A stretch of 57,525 nucleotides of DNA from the NCBI GenBank assembly GCA_947442505.1, contig CANEVR010000009.1, forward strand, positions 1 to 57,525. The letters are read 5' to 3'. The DNA is from Flavobacteriales bacterium (lineage in GTDB: Bacteria > Bacteroidota > Bacteroidia > Flavobacteriales_D > Sanyastnellaceae). Under the pieces are notes generated by a model. That model was not told the DNA's origin, did not search any database, and saw only the letters and a program-made list of their open reading frames with translations. Below are positions 49,701 through 57,525 of the stretch, one piece after another. Position numbers and translations under genes: made by a program. Numbering within the stretch: position 1 is the stretch's first letter; every line of letters starts with the position of its first letter.

Positions 49701-50490
49701 ATTGTACGCTTTTCCGTTAACAGATTCTTTGACCATAACCGCGTCGGTTACCAACAGTGATGGTTGTATCCAAAGTCAAAGCGTTTTCGTTGACCCATTT
49801 GCACTTCCGACTTTAATTCTTCCCGAATTCGTTTCGCTGTGCTTGGGTGATACGACATCTTTTGTCATTCCCAACAACAATCTCAATTTGACGTGGGAAA
49901 ATAACCCTAGCATTGTCACCTTGGATAGCATTGCATTCGATGTGTTCCCCATTGAAGATACCGACTTCACGATTTCAGCATCAGACAGCAATGGCTGTTT
50001 CACCTCAGCCACGATATTATTAGATGTACTTCCTTTGCCTGAGATACCTACTCTAGATCTGAACGACAACATTCTTTCTTTGACCAACAGCTCTGGTTTA
50101 TGGGTTGATTGGTACATGAATGGAGATCTCTTGTTGAGTTCTATTGTTGACTCTTTTGAGGTGAACACCAATGGAAACTACCAAGTAATTGTTACCAATG
50201 ACAACGGGTGTTCCGCCACCTCTGATATCTTCATTGTTGAATTGGTCAATATAGCTGAAACTGATGCAACCCAAATAGAATGGATGTACAATAACCACCA
50301 ACTCATCCCAAGTGTTACAATTTTCTATCCTGTAGATATTGTATTGTTTGACAACTCAGGAAAACGTGTTTGTGAGATCAATCAAGGCCAATCGCCTATT
50401 GCATTGCCAGTCGATCTATCAACGGGAATTTACATTTTACATTACCATGGGAAGGGATTGCGCGGGGTAACCAAGCTGTTTATTCCATAA
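46711..50490 (+). CDS. 1259-aa T9SS-exported protein with BNR/YCF48-like propeller and Ig-like region
   Basis: A large secreted protein. Signal peptide about 1-23 (FNTIIFAQ). Residues 30-600 contain about a dozen repeats of the YCF48/BNR type, each with a GWA(I/V)G...(I/V)(L/F)KTTDGG(V/T)(N/S)W motif, forming beta propellers. Residues about 640-1180 are beta-rich Ig/PKD-like segments (SDTLEVIAQSLP, DSNGCFTSATILLDVLPLP). The C-terminal 75 residues (VLFDNSGKRVCEINQGQSP...GIYILHYHGKGLRGVTKLFIP) fit a T9SS type A sorting domain. Probably an adhesin or polymer-binding surface protein. Confidence 0.87.
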   Translation: MISKKKITALLLFILSFNTIIFAQWRSSTPYAGTLQDIVFVDRQTGYACGQATGVGTCVSTASILKTMDAGKNWTRMNTGTSVQMNKMFFLDAYTGWAIGASSTVIKTTDGGVNWSTQTTGIGSGLNDIHFPTATTGFVVGPSGALRKSTNGGSSWTTIASGVTTTLNGVYFVNANTGFIVGASGVVRKTTNGGTSWTTVFTGTDFFKSVYFSDANHGIIMTPYKFYITENGGTSWTSIDGDPSWLILKMKFVTPEIGFAVSDPGLLLKTTDGGYTWSTAALDPSASWLSLSFIDDQNGWVCGNIAQIDKTNDGGNTWTNCNIGLSTRILSLHFKNRTTGLMVGYNGKLYRTENAGLTFTKQPTGVDETLLSVQWIDDMQALAVGDSGTILKTDDAGISWSKIQHNFNYVMDDIWVVDSLYAYIAMTNGRVLKTTDAGETWTYQTTTSTVPFTCIHMLNRDVGMVAGSNEVYKTTNGGLSWVPMNTGILLNTGIEDVWMIDENIAYVGSGFGKVHKTLNGGTLWEGIYPTSNTNAEIDQMQFFSENEAFFSRLSSQSRTIDGCVNIGSESTACLANNGGMNTIHLPEYGWGFAGGGLQGVFHTLQQSTIYNCRLQDTSYCSGSKILIGFNATGLMLSTHVFTAQLSNANGSFANPTNIGTYTLMMPTAMASGVITCTLPAMANGTHYRVRVICDNPAMTSPDNGYDVRIINSHTPSLTLMVNENGDCNEKNYTVQAIPQNGGIFPIYTWQINGQTQNGFSPMYSYSNVQDTIQLTVSMNSSLLCVTSDNPTASVELLPGTGNPNVQLGEDMAVCFNSSVVLENNTTGSPEWTINGELYNNTANSIEWMATQDAQITLTITDSYGCQGSDTLEVIAQSLPTADWNIDDVFCADDSAVFSVEADSTVAIIGFSFPDIVSLTPTQYLIPNPTSGILIAYLTDNNNCSNSDTTAFSISDQPSLDLSVYSIPCVGDNAILMLSTDENIIQWSENNIDSIGNQLYAFPLTDSLTITASVTNSDGCIQSQSVFVDPFALPTLILPEFVSLCLGDTTSFVIPNNNLNLTWENNPSIVTLDSIAFDVFPIEDTDFTISASDSNGCFTSATILLDVLPLPEIPTLDLNDNILSLTNSSGLWVDWYMNGDLLLSSIVDSFEVNTNGNYQVIVTNDNGCSATSDIFIVELVNIAETDATQIEWMYNNHQLIPSVTIFYPVDIVLFDNSGKRVCEINQGQSPIALPVDLSTGIYILHYHGKGLRGVTKLFIP

Positions 50491-50584
50491 AAATTATAGG
50501 AATAAAAAACATTAACCCATTGTAACAAAAGGGGATGCGTTTCTATGCGCATAACCTTTTCTTGTGTAGTCCTGAAAAACAACT

Positions 50585-50592
50585 TCCCTTTG
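50585..50592 (+). promoter_or_regulatory. -7-like box of comM (TCCCTTTG)
   Basis: One mismatch from TAnnTTTG, 4 nt before the ATG at 50597. Confidence 0.45.
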
Positions 50593-50596
50593 CGAC

Positions 50597-52120
50597 ATGT
50601 TTGTCAAATCATTTGGAAGTGCCGTTTTCGGAATTGATGCCAATACCATCACCATCGAGGTGCAAGTAGAGCGTGGTGCTCACTTGATGATGGTGGGGTT
50701 GCCAGATACTGCAGTAAAGGAATCCATGCAGCGCATCAGGGCCGCGTTGAGTAATTTGGGGTACAAGAATCTTGTGAGGAACATTACCATCAACATGGCG
50801 CCTGCAGACTTGAGGAAGGAAGGAGCTGCTTATGACTTGCCTGTGGCGTTGGCGATGTTGGCGGGTACTGAACAAATGCTGTTTGATGAGCTAGATCAAT
50901 ATATCATCATGGGAGAGCTGTCCTTGGATGGGTCCTTGCGGTCCATCAAGGGCGCTCTACCTATGGCATTGCAGGCAAAAAAGGAAGGTTTTAAGGGCAT
51001 TATCCTTCCTGCTTGCAACGCCGAAGAAGCAGCCATTGTCGATGGGATTGATGTCTTACCTGTAAATACACTCACAGAGGTTGTTGACTTTTTTAACAAC
51101 GAAAAGAAAATCACCCCGCTGCAATCCAGCCTTACACAATTGCTCTCCACTACCATCAACCGTTATCGACTGGACTTCAAAGATGTCAAAGGGCAAATGA
51201 ATGTCAAGCGTGCCTTTTTAATTGCTGCGGCAGGTGGACACAACCTCCTGCTCATAGGACCTCCCGGTGCCGGCAAGACCATGTTGGCCAAAAGACTACC
51301 CTCTATACTTCCCCCACTCTCCATGCAGGAAGCGTTGGAAGCGACCAAGATTCACAGCGTGGCTGGCAAGCTCAGAAACAAGTATGGGTTGATTGTTGAA
51401 CGCCCTTTTCGAAGCCCGCACCACACCATCTCGGACGTTGCCCTCGTGGGTGGGGGAAGTATCCCACAACCCGGTGAAATATCATTGGCCCACCACGGCG
51501 TATTGTTCTTGGATGAATTGCCAGAATTCAAAAGAACGGTATTGGAAGTGTTGCGGCAACCTTTGGAAGACCGGGTAGTAACCATTTCGCGCAGCAAATT
51601 CTCTGTAGATTTTCCAGCAGGATTCATGCTCATTGCCTCTATGAATCCGTGTCCGTGTGGATACTACAACCACCCCGAAAAAGACTGTGTCTGTGCACCC
51701 GGTGTAGTACAGCGGTACTTGAATAAAATCAGTGGTCCCTTATTGGACCGCATTGACTTGCATGTGGAAGTTACTCCGGTAGCCTTTGACGAATTAACCG
51801 CGCAAGTGGAGGAGGAAAGTTCAGATAAAATCAGGGAAGCTGTCATTGCCGCGCGTTGTATTCAATTGCAACGTTGTAATATGCCCAACGCCAATCTCCA
51901 GAGCCAAGATTTGAAAAAACATGCTGCTTTGAATCAGACTTGTCAAGGGATTCTGAAAACAGCCATGGAACGGTTAAAACTATCGGCACGATCCTATGAC
52001 CGCATCATTCGGGTAGCAAGAACCATTGCCGATTTGGAGGCATCGCCTCACATCCAATCCCACCACATCGCTGAGGCCATCAATTACCGAAGTTTAGACC
52101 GCGAGAATTGGTCGGGTTAA
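50597..52120 (+). CDS. comM: YifB/ComM-family Mg-chelatase-like AAA+ ATPase
   Basis: A 507-aa protein with an N-terminal Lon-like S16 domain (about 1-165; VEVQVERGAHLMMVGLPDTAVKES, KGAAYDLP-type EGAAYDLPVALAML), then a Mg-chelatase-like AAA+ domain with Walker A GPPGAGKTML (about 220), PFRSPHHTISDVALVGGG, Walker B LFLDELPEF and a Cys-rich CPCGYYNHPEKDC loop, and a C-terminal helical part (SARSYDRIIRVARTIADL). ComM is a hexameric branch-migration helicase for integrating DNA in transformation. Confidence 0.94.
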   Translation: MFVKSFGSAVFGIDANTITIEVQVERGAHLMMVGLPDTAVKESMQRIRAALSNLGYKNLVRNITINMAPADLRKEGAAYDLPVALAMLAGTEQMLFDELDQYIIMGELSLDGSLRSIKGALPMALQAKKEGFKGIILPACNAEEAAIVDGIDVLPVNTLTEVVDFFNNEKKITPLQSSLTQLLSTTINRYRLDFKDVKGQMNVKRAFLIAAAGGHNLLLIGPPGAGKTMLAKRLPSILPPLSMQEALEATKIHSVAGKLRNKYGLIVERPFRSPHHTISDVALVGGGSIPQPGEISLAHHGVLFLDELPEFKRTVLEVLRQPLEDRVVTISRSKFSVDFPAGFMLIASMNPCPCGYYNHPEKDCVCAPGVVQRYLNKISGPLLDRIDLHVEVTPVAFDELTAQVEEESSDKIREAVIAARCIQLQRCNMPNANLQSQDLKKHAALNQTCQGILKTAMERLKLSARSYDRIIRVARTIADLEASPHIQSHHIAEAINYRSLDRENWSG

Positions 52121-52130
52121 GCTTTTAACG

Positions 52131-52138
52131 TACCTTTC
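52131..52138 (+). promoter_or_regulatory. -7-like box of the GNAT gene (TACCTTTC)
   Basis: One mismatch from TAnnTTTG, 4 nt before the ATG at 52143, in the short gap after comM. Confidence 0.48.
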
Positions 52139-52142
52139 CACC

Positions 52143-52613
52143 ATGGCAATGGATGGGATAATCATCGAAAAATGGAACTGGGTTAATTTGCAACAACACT
52201 ACCCTGCTTTTTTTGAATTGTACGTAGAAAATACCCAAGGGCATGAGTTGGAAAAAACCATTTCAGTGGAATACATCCAAAAAAAAGCCGAACAGCTTCC
52301 CGCACTTTTTGAAAACAATCAGATCATTTTTCTCGCTGCATTAAACAACAATCAACTCGTTGGCTTTCTCTGGGCCTTTCCCAGAACCTTTATCGAAACG
52401 CAGCGCATCTGCATCAATGCCATCATCGTCAACGAAAATTACCGTGGCTTAAAAATTGGCGAACGCCTCATGACTGCTTTAGAAAATGAAGCGCATCAAT
52501 TGGGCGTTTCTGAAATCGATGTGGCCACGGCCTCCTTCAAACAAGACACCATCGCCTGGTACCAAAAATTGGGTTATCTACCTGAAAGGGTTCAACTCTT
52601 CAAAAAAATATAA
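52143..52613 (+). CDS. GNAT-family N-acetyltransferase
   Basis: A 156-aa single-domain GNAT. Strand 4 (RICINAIIVNENYRGLKIGERLM) contains the acetyl-CoA pyrophosphate loop (R-G-L-K-I-G, the Q/R-x-x-G-x-G/A motif), followed by a helix and VATASFKQDTIAWYQKLGYLPE. The N-terminal part (residues 1-70) is variable, so the acceptor (protein, amino acid, drug or other) is unknown. Stop TAA is 2 nt before the kinase start. Confidence 0.87.
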   Translation: MAMDGIIIEKWNWVNLQQHYPAFFELYVENTQGHELEKTISVEYIQKKAEQLPALFENNQIIFLAALNNNQLVGFLWAFPRTFIETQRICINAIIVNENYRGLKIGERLMTALENEAHQLGVSEIDVATASFKQDTIAWYQKLGYLPERVQLFKKI

Positions 52614-52615
52614 GC

Positions 52616-54076
52616 ATGCTTTGGGGTTTCACTTTACGCACGCGCATCTACCTTTCCATGTTGGCCATCTTGGCATTGGCATTTTTGGTCACCGGTATCG
52701 TAGCCATCTACAGTGACATCGAGCAAAACAAAGCTTTTAAGCAAGAAGCATTGGAGCGCAAAGAAAAGTCTGTTCGCGCATCTCTCGACTACTTCTTGAT
52801 TCACGAAGGCGGACACATGTCTCCAGATAGTGTTGCCTATAAATTTGCGGATAAAATCTGTGAGTTGGCTGATGTACACCAAATGTTCATTGGCCTCTTT
52901 GATTTACAGGGTGAATACCTCATCTCCAACAACAGTGCATACCTAGACTCTCTTCAAATTCCAGCCGTTGTTCCACTGCCCATTTTGAAAAGCATTCAGC
53001 ATGGTTATGACAAAAAACTTCTTTTTGAAGAATACCAACATGAGGGCTATACACTAGCCTATTGGCTATTCAGCGACATCGATGGACACCCCATTGCCAT
53101 CATTGCCATGGATTATTCCAATGCCGATGAAGAATCAAAAGATGTAAAGGATTTTTTACTCGGAGTGACTGGATCCTACCTTGTTCTCTTCTTCATTGCA
53201 GCTGTCATTGCCTTTATTCTTTCCCGGTATATCACGCGCTCCCTTCGCACCATTGCACAGCGAATGAAGTCTACGGATCTTTCTCAAAACTTTGAACCCC
53301 TGCATTGGGAATACCAAGACGAAATTGGAAATCTTGTTGTAGAATACAACAAAATGCTCTCCGTTCTCAAAATCAGCGCAGACCAACTCGCCGAAAAAGA
53401 ACGTGAAGGCGCCTGGCGTGAAATGGCCCAGCAAATTGCCCATGATATCAAGAATCCGCTGACTCCCATGCGGCTTCGGGTTCAGCACCTGAAAAGGCAA
53501 TTTGACAATGAAGACAAAGAACAATTTCAATCGCACCTTTTGGTTTTTATTCAAACGATGACGGAACAAATTGACGCACTGGCCAACATTGCCAATACAT
53601 TTAGTCAACTTGCCCGCGCTGAAACTTTGGAAATGGAGAAAATATCACCTGAGATTTTCTTCCAATCACTAACCACTTTTTACAAAGATGAAGATTGCTC
53701 CATCGATGTATTTGTCAGCAATCCAAATGTATCCATTTCAGCCAATCACAATGCCTTACACCGCATCGCTACTAACCTCATCACCAATGCCATTCAGGCC
53801 AAAAAAGATGGAGTCAATATGCACATTGATGTTAAAATGGCTCAGCATTTTGGGAAAGTATTTGTTGTTATTCAAGACAACGGTCAGGGCATTCCTGAAA
53901 ATATGATGGGTCAACTTTTTCAACCCAAATTCACTACCAAGAAAACAGGTTCAGGCTTGGGATTGGCCACCGCAAAAGCATTGATGGAAAAGATGAATGG
54001 CCAGATCTTGTGCAAAAGCCGTGACCAAAAAGGAACGAGGTTCTATTTGATTTTTCCTATTGTTGAGGGTGCGTAG
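52616..54076 (+). CDS. NtrY-like sensor histidine kinase
   Basis: A 486-aa membrane kinase. TM1 (about 12-34), an extracellular sensory region (35-185), TM2 (about 190-213), a HAMP-like linker (about 214-262), a HisKA-like box WREMAQQIAHDIKNPLTPMRLRV (His in AHDIKNPLTP), N-box RIATNLITNAIQAKKDG, and G boxes DNGQGIPENM and GSGLGLATAKAL. The LTPMRL motif is characteristic of NtrY-type kinases. There is no neighbouring response regulator gene. Coupled to the GNAT gene; its 3' end overlaps the convergent cyclase gene by 20 bp. Confidence 0.88.
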   Translation: MLWGFTLRTRIYLSMLAILALAFLVTGIVAIYSDIEQNKAFKQEALERKEKSVRASLDYFLIHEGGHMSPDSVAYKFADKICELADVHQMFIGLFDLQGEYLISNNSAYLDSLQIPAVVPLPILKSIQHGYDKKLLFEEYQHEGYTLAYWLFSDIDGHPIAIIAMDYSNADEESKDVKDFLLGVTGSYLVLFFIAAVIAFILSRYITRSLRTIAQRMKSTDLSQNFEPLHWEYQDEIGNLVVEYNKMLSVLKISADQLAEKEREGAWREMAQQIAHDIKNPLTPMRLRVQHLKRQFDNEDKEQFQSHLLVFIQTMTEQIDALANIANTFSQLARAETLEMEKISPEIFFQSLTTFYKDEDCSIDVFVSNPNVSISANHNALHRIATNLITNAIQAKKDGVNMHIDVKMAQHFGKVFVVIQDNGQGIPENMMGQLFQPKFTTKKTGSGLGLATAKALMEKMNGQILCKSRDQKGTRFYLIFPIVEGA

Positions 54077-54806
54077 GATAAATGACTGGACGTGATGGCG
54101 CTGCATCCATAGCAAAAGCGGGCGGTTGTAAATAAAGACAATACAATCCATCTGAAATTCCGTTATCCACAAAAATCATTTCTGATATGGTTGCTTCCGT
54201 TCTGACATGGTTGGGATAACCCCAAAATGCGTGGTGACAGGCCAAAGCTCCTCCATCCTCTTCTCTGTCTACGCTGGGTAAATCTACCAACAGATGCAAG
54301 ATACCCAGGCGGTTTAACTCCAAGCCCACCTTGGATTCCAAATATGGAAAATTGGTATTGCTGTAATTCTTGGATTTCTTGTCATCACCATTGGGAAGCG
54401 TTCTAATAATCAAAGCCAAAGGAGCATGCGCCTCCACTTCCTTTTGAATTTGCGACCACCGCACAATTTCATCCTCCCCTTCCTTTTGTGGTGCTACGGT
54501 AATCAATAATGCATGTGCGATATAGGGACCTTTCCAGTTGGCAATCGGGTATTGATTTGAGTCAATGTGCCCATAAGTTTCCGTATGCGTTCCATGACCA
54601 TGAGGATTGAAAAAAACATTGAAGAAATTGACTTTTCCTCCCAGTTGTATACTGCCCACAAAGCCATTCTCCATAACAGGGGAAATCACTGGAGGCGCAA
54701 CATACCATGCTTTTGGACCATTCACCGACATTGGAATGGACAAGTCATGAGGTGATGAAAAATCAGCTTCCCACATGACTCCATGATGGACATAATTCAA
54801 TGTCAT
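54057..54806 (-). CDS. Cyclase-family metal-dependent hydrolase (kynurenine formamidase-like)
   Basis: A 249-aa protein of the cyclase/KynB group, which usually cleaves formamides or amides with zinc or manganese. It has the metal site NPHGHGTHTETYGHI (HGTHxExxxH type), SIPMSVNGPKAWYV near the N-terminus, LVDLPSVDREEDGG and a C-terminal HHAFWG. The ATG at 54806 overlaps the LytM-like stop by 4 nt (ATGA), so it is preferred over 54851. Confidence 0.87.
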   Translation of the reverse strand: MTLNYVHHGVMWEADFSSPHDLSIPMSVNGPKAWYVAPPVISPVMENGFVGSIQLGGKVNFFNVFFNPHGHGTHTETYGHIDSNQYPIANWKGPYIAHALLITVAPQKEGEDEIVRWSQIQKEVEAHAPLALIIRTLPNGDDKKSKNYSNTNFPYLESKVGLELNRLGILHLLVDLPSVDREEDGGALACHHAFWGYPNHVRTEATISEMIFVDNGISDGLYCLYLQPPAFAMDAAPSRPVIYPTHPQQ

Positions 54807-55633
54807 GGGGCAATGAAAGGAATGGGATTCACTGGTTGTCCTGAATGCCAAAGTTCAAAACGCAAATGGGGAAACTGAAGACCCTGGGTGGGTTGACCCA
54901 CAGATCCCAATAAGTCGCCGGCAAAAATCAAATCACCAACACGGTGCGTAACTTGATTCAAATTACCATAGACTGATACCCATCCATCGCCATGACTCAA
55001 TACCATTTGATACGCATTTCTGCCCATAGGAACCAGACTCAAAACCCTGCCATCTGACACGGCAGAAACTGGAGAACCTTGAGGCGAGCCAATGTTTACC
55101 CCAAAATCACTGGCATCTTTGTTTTTCAGAATCTGGCCTTTCAGGGGAACCACAAACTCCTGTTTGGAAAAAACCAACGGACGCTTGGATTTCTTGGTGC
55201 GCATCTCCGTATCAAACAATGAATCCGCTTCTGTCCATTCCAACTTGGTGGTCTTCATCTCAGAAGTATCCACCGCATGGCGCACGATATCACCTGCCAA
55301 AATGGTTTGAACGCTTTGCAAATAAGCTTGGTTCTGCTTCAAAGCCCTGCTCAATGAATCAGCTTTGATTCGCGCATCACGCGCCTGCTCACGGTACTCA
55401 ATGTCCACATATCCAGGAACCAAATAAACTTTGAGCGGCGTAAAGGCCACCAACAAATAAATGATGAATCCGAATACCAAGAGTAAACCACCAAACATAA
55501 CAATCACGTTCATCGGTGTCAAGGAATAACTGAACCGCTCTTCAAAGGTGTTTTCATTGAGCAAGGTTAGCCTAAACCGAGACTTCAGTTTCTTGAGTAA
55601 TTTTCTCCTTCTTGGTCGGCGTTCTCTTTTCAT
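54803..55633 (-). CDS. LytM/M23-like envelope protein with altered active site
   Basis: A 276-aa protein. Basic N-terminus (RERRPRRRKLLKKLKSR), one TM helix (41-64), a coiled-coil linker and a C-terminal M23/LytM fold (163-276). The zinc ligands are not conserved: at the HxxxD position Phe177 and Asn180 occur (SDFGVN), His214 remains (LSHGDG) and the HxH is His256-x-Arg258 (HLRFEL). It is therefore probably inactive, like EnvC-type regulators of amidases. It is divergent from the sprE-like gene. Confidence 0.82.
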   Translation of the reverse strand: MKRERRPRRRKLLKKLKSRFRLTLLNENTFEERFSYSLTPMNVIVMFGGLLLVFGFIIYLLVAFTPLKVYLVPGYVDIEYREQARDARIKADSLSRALKQNQAYLQSVQTILAGDIVRHAVDTSEMKTTKLEWTEADSLFDTEMRTKKSKRPLVFSKQEFVVPLKGQILKNKDASDFGVNIGSPQGSPVSAVSDGRVLSLVPMGRNAYQMVLSHGDGWVSVYGNLNQVTHRVGDLIFAGDLLGSVGQPTQGLQFPHLRFELWHSGQPVNPIPFIAP

Positions 55634-55711
55634 TGAAAAATTCAGAATTCCTACAAATTAAAGCAGGAAAATGAAATAAATTTGGACTTTTAGGGTTTTA
55701 TCCAATTTTTA

Positions 55712-57525
55712 ATGACCAAAAGAAACTTAGCCTATCCATTACCATTTATCATTTTGATGATGGTGCTTTGGGCATGCACCAATAAAAAGGATGGCGTGGC
55801 TTACAGAGCATACCACAACACCACGGCGCATTACAATGGTCACTTCAATGCGGATCAAGCCATGTTGCAGGCTGAAACCAAAATTCGCTCCAATACCATT
55901 GAGGACTTTGACAGCATTCTTTCTGTCATTGCGCTGGGCAGTCCTGAGGGAGGGCAAGCCGCACTTGAGGATTTGGAAAGAGTCATTTCCAAAACGGAGA
56001 AAGTAATTAAGAAACACACCATCACAGGAGAGCAAAAAAAGAGCATTAAAAAACCTTATTACAACAGGTGGATTGATGAGAACTATATTCTGCTTGGCAA
56101 GGCCCACTACTATAAAAAAGAATATGATGTAGCGGAGAAACTGTTTCAGTTTGTTTACAAGAAATATACAGACCCCAACGCCATCGCCATGGGAGCCGCC
56201 TGGCTTTCCATCAGTTTGATGACGCAAGATGAATACAGCAAGGCCATTCAAATTTTATCGAAAGAAGAGTTGAACCCAACTGCTTTGGAGCCAAAAACCA
56301 AGGTTTTTTACCACTCCACATTGGCTGAATTGTATATTAAAACCAAAAAATGGGACAAGGCCAAAGACCAGCTCAACAATGCCCTCACTGCCACAAAAAA
56401 GAAAAAAGAAAAAGCGCGTCTCTACTTTGTATTGGGCCAAATCTATGAGCACTTGGAGGAGTACAGCAGTGCGCAAAACCAATACCTCAAAACGCTAGAC
56501 TCCAAACCAAATCCTGAGCTTGAGTTTCAAGCAAAAATGAAAAAAGCACTCAATGCCATTCGCAATGGTTCTAGTGCACTCATAGCGCGTCAGGAACTAT
56601 TGGAGATGTTGGAAAATATCAAATACAGCGATTACAAAGATCAGATTTACTTCACACTTGCCCTAATGGAAGAAGAGCAGGGCAATGAAGGTGAGGCTAA
56701 AAAGTTGTATAATAAGTCCATTCGCTCCAGTAAAAAAAATAAAAAACAAAAAGGAAAATCCTTCTTGAATTTGGCAGACCTGCACTTTGATGATCAGGAA
56801 TACGTCTCAGCTCAAAGCGCATATGATAGCACGCAAAAATTGATTGACCCCAAACACCCGAGAATTGAAGAGATCAAAGGAAGAGCCAAAAGCCTTACTG
56901 AATTGGTCTCCTATCTCAATGCCATTGAAAACGCAGACAGCCTGACCAGAATTTGCGCACTTGATCCCCCAGCACAGCTGAATGAGATGAAAAAAGTGCG
57001 CGAAATTTTAATTGCCAAAGAAGAAGCCAAAAGAGCTGAAGAGGCCCGATTGGCCGCTGAACGACAAGCTGAAGCGCTGGCCAACAGCATCCCAGGCGGA
57101 TTTTGGTGTTATAATAAAGAACAACGAACCAAAGGATATGAAGAGTTCTTGTCCTATTGGGATGAACGGCCATTGAAAGACAACTGGCGACTCAATAGCA
57201 AGTTGGCCCAGATGAATGACATCCCGGATGAGCGACCCAATGCCTCAACCGAAGGAACAGAAAATGCAGACAATAGCGCGGAAAAAAGCATTGCCTCTGC
57301 CGATGATTTATGGTTGAAATTGCCCTGCAAAGATGATAAAGCGATGAAGGCCCTGATTGTGGGAAGAGAAGAGGGCTACTACAAAGCGGGGTTGGTTTAC
57401 AAAGAAGATTTGAATGACCCTTCCAGCGCCATTCAAATTTGGGAGAAAGCACTTAATGCTTTAAAAGACAACGATTACACCCCATTGACCTATTACCAAA
57501 TCTATCGCACCTATTGGAACATAGA
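55712..57525 (+). CDS. sprE: SprE/PorW-like TPR lipoprotein (partial, T9SS component)
   Basis: The reading frame is open from the ATG at 55712 to the window edge (604 residues) with no stop, so the gene continues to the right. It starts with a lipoprotein signal (FIILMMVLWAC; Cys22), then TPR-like helices (NYILLGKAHYYKKEYDVAEKLFQF, ARLYFVLGQIYEHLEEYSSAQNQYL, DQIYFTLALMEEEQGNEGEAKKLY). The block GGFWCYNKEQRTKGYEEFLSYWDERPLKDNWR resembles the SprE/PorW signature. SprE is an outer-membrane-associated T9SS component needed for gliding and secretion, which fits the T9SS cargo genes here. Confidence 0.85.
   Translation, partial: MTKRNLAYPLPFIILMMVLWACTNKKDGVAYRAYHNTTAHYNGHFNADQAMLQAETKIRSNTIEDFDSILSVIALGSPEGGQAALEDLERVISKTEKVIKKHTITGEQKKSIKKPYYNRWIDENYILLGKAHYYKKEYDVAEKLFQFVYKKYTDPNAIAMGAAWLSISLMTQDEYSKAIQILSKEELNPTALEPKTKVFYHSTLAELYIKTKKWDKAKDQLNNALTATKKKKEKARLYFVLGQIYEHLEEYSSAQNQYLKTLDSKPNPELEFQAKMKKALNAIRNGSSALIARQELLEMLENIKYSDYKDQIYFTLALMEEEQGNEGEAKKLYNKSIRSSKKNKKQKGKSFLNLADLHFDDQEYVSAQSAYDSTQKLIDPKHPRIEEIKGRAKSLTELVSYLNAIENADSLTRICALDPPAQLNEMKKVREILIAKEEAKRAEEARLAAERQAEALANSIPGGFWCYNKEQRTKGYEEFLSYWDERPLKDNWRLNSKLAQMNDIPDERPNASTEGTENADNSAEKSIASADDLWLKLPCKDDKAMKALIVGREEGYYKAGLVYKEDLNDPSSAIQIWEKALNALKDNDYTPLTYYQIYRTYWNI

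Noticed and set aside
49776-50171. 131-codon - strand frame inside the propeller protein
   Set aside because: Shadow frame; no promoter box and low-complexity composition.
1-57525. tRNA, rRNA, tmRNA, riboswitch or replication origin
   Set aside because: No CCA-ended cloverleaf, rRNA core sequence, conserved riboswitch block or dnaA-box cluster was noticed by eye; small RNAs could be missed without covariance searches.

Overview
The window is a piece of a Bacteroidota chromosome, most likely Flavobacteriales (Crocinitomicaceae or Cryomorphaceae-like; genus not determinable by eye). Evidence: type IX secretion (T9SS) cargo proteins with C-terminal sorting domains, a GldA gliding ATPase, an SprE/PorW-like lipoprotein, families typical of the phylum (DUF4296, DUF4924, DUF4834, HYC_CC_PP), no obvious Shine-Dalgarno sites, and many copies of the Bacteroidota -7 promoter box TAnnTTTG, often only 4-8 nt from the start codon. 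No rRNA or tRNA genes were seen. Coding density is very high, and no gene-free stretch exceeds 300 bp.

Layout. 0-7.3 kb: partial asd, a lamin-tail secreted protein, then housekeeping genes (polysaccharide deacetylase, rsmA, fbp, a dolichol-phosphate-mannose-type glycosyltransferase, dihydroorotase, DUF4296 lipoprotein). 7.2-13.5 kb: an envelope operon (lipoprotein, DUF2490 barrel fusion, membrane protein), comF, the panD / UPF0104 / rfaE2 operon, a TonB-like protein and a small Cys-rich exported protein. 13.6-19.9 kb: an accessory block holding a four-gene coupled operon (ThiF/E1-like enzyme, GNAT/LuxI-fold-like acyltransferase, 7TMR-DISM histidine kinase, response regulator), a divergent gene of unknown family and an XRE regulator. 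20-29 kb: a degenerate receiver protein with complementary CAA/GTT repeats at its mRNA ends, an OmpH/DUF4924 operon, a FemAB-like acyltransferase/MFS pair and a gldA-DUF4834-yfhO operon.

29-41 kb: FIST protein, purN, esterase, a large MopE-repeat T9SS protein, trhO, ahcY, phosphopantetheinyl transferase, another T9SS protein and a GH3 enzyme. 41-44 kb: a metal-handling operon (HYC_CC_PP protein, HMA protein, TonB-dependent receptor). 44-57.5 kb: udk, an ArsC-like protein, a REP-associated transposase beside REP hairpins, a DMT transporter, a 1259-aa T9SS propeller protein, comM, GNAT, an NtrY-like kinase, a cyclase-family hydrolase, a degenerate LytM protein and the start of sprE.

The strongest candidate for an undescribed system is the 13.65-19.3 kb block. 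Its upstream genes encode two putative small-molecule-modifying enzymes, its downstream genes a membrane sensor kinase and a response regulator. All four are joined by 3-4 nt junctions behind an inverted repeat that overlaps the likely promoter, and AT-rich composition starts inside the kinase gene. A signal-synthesis-plus-sensing module is a reasonable inference, but it is not demonstrated.
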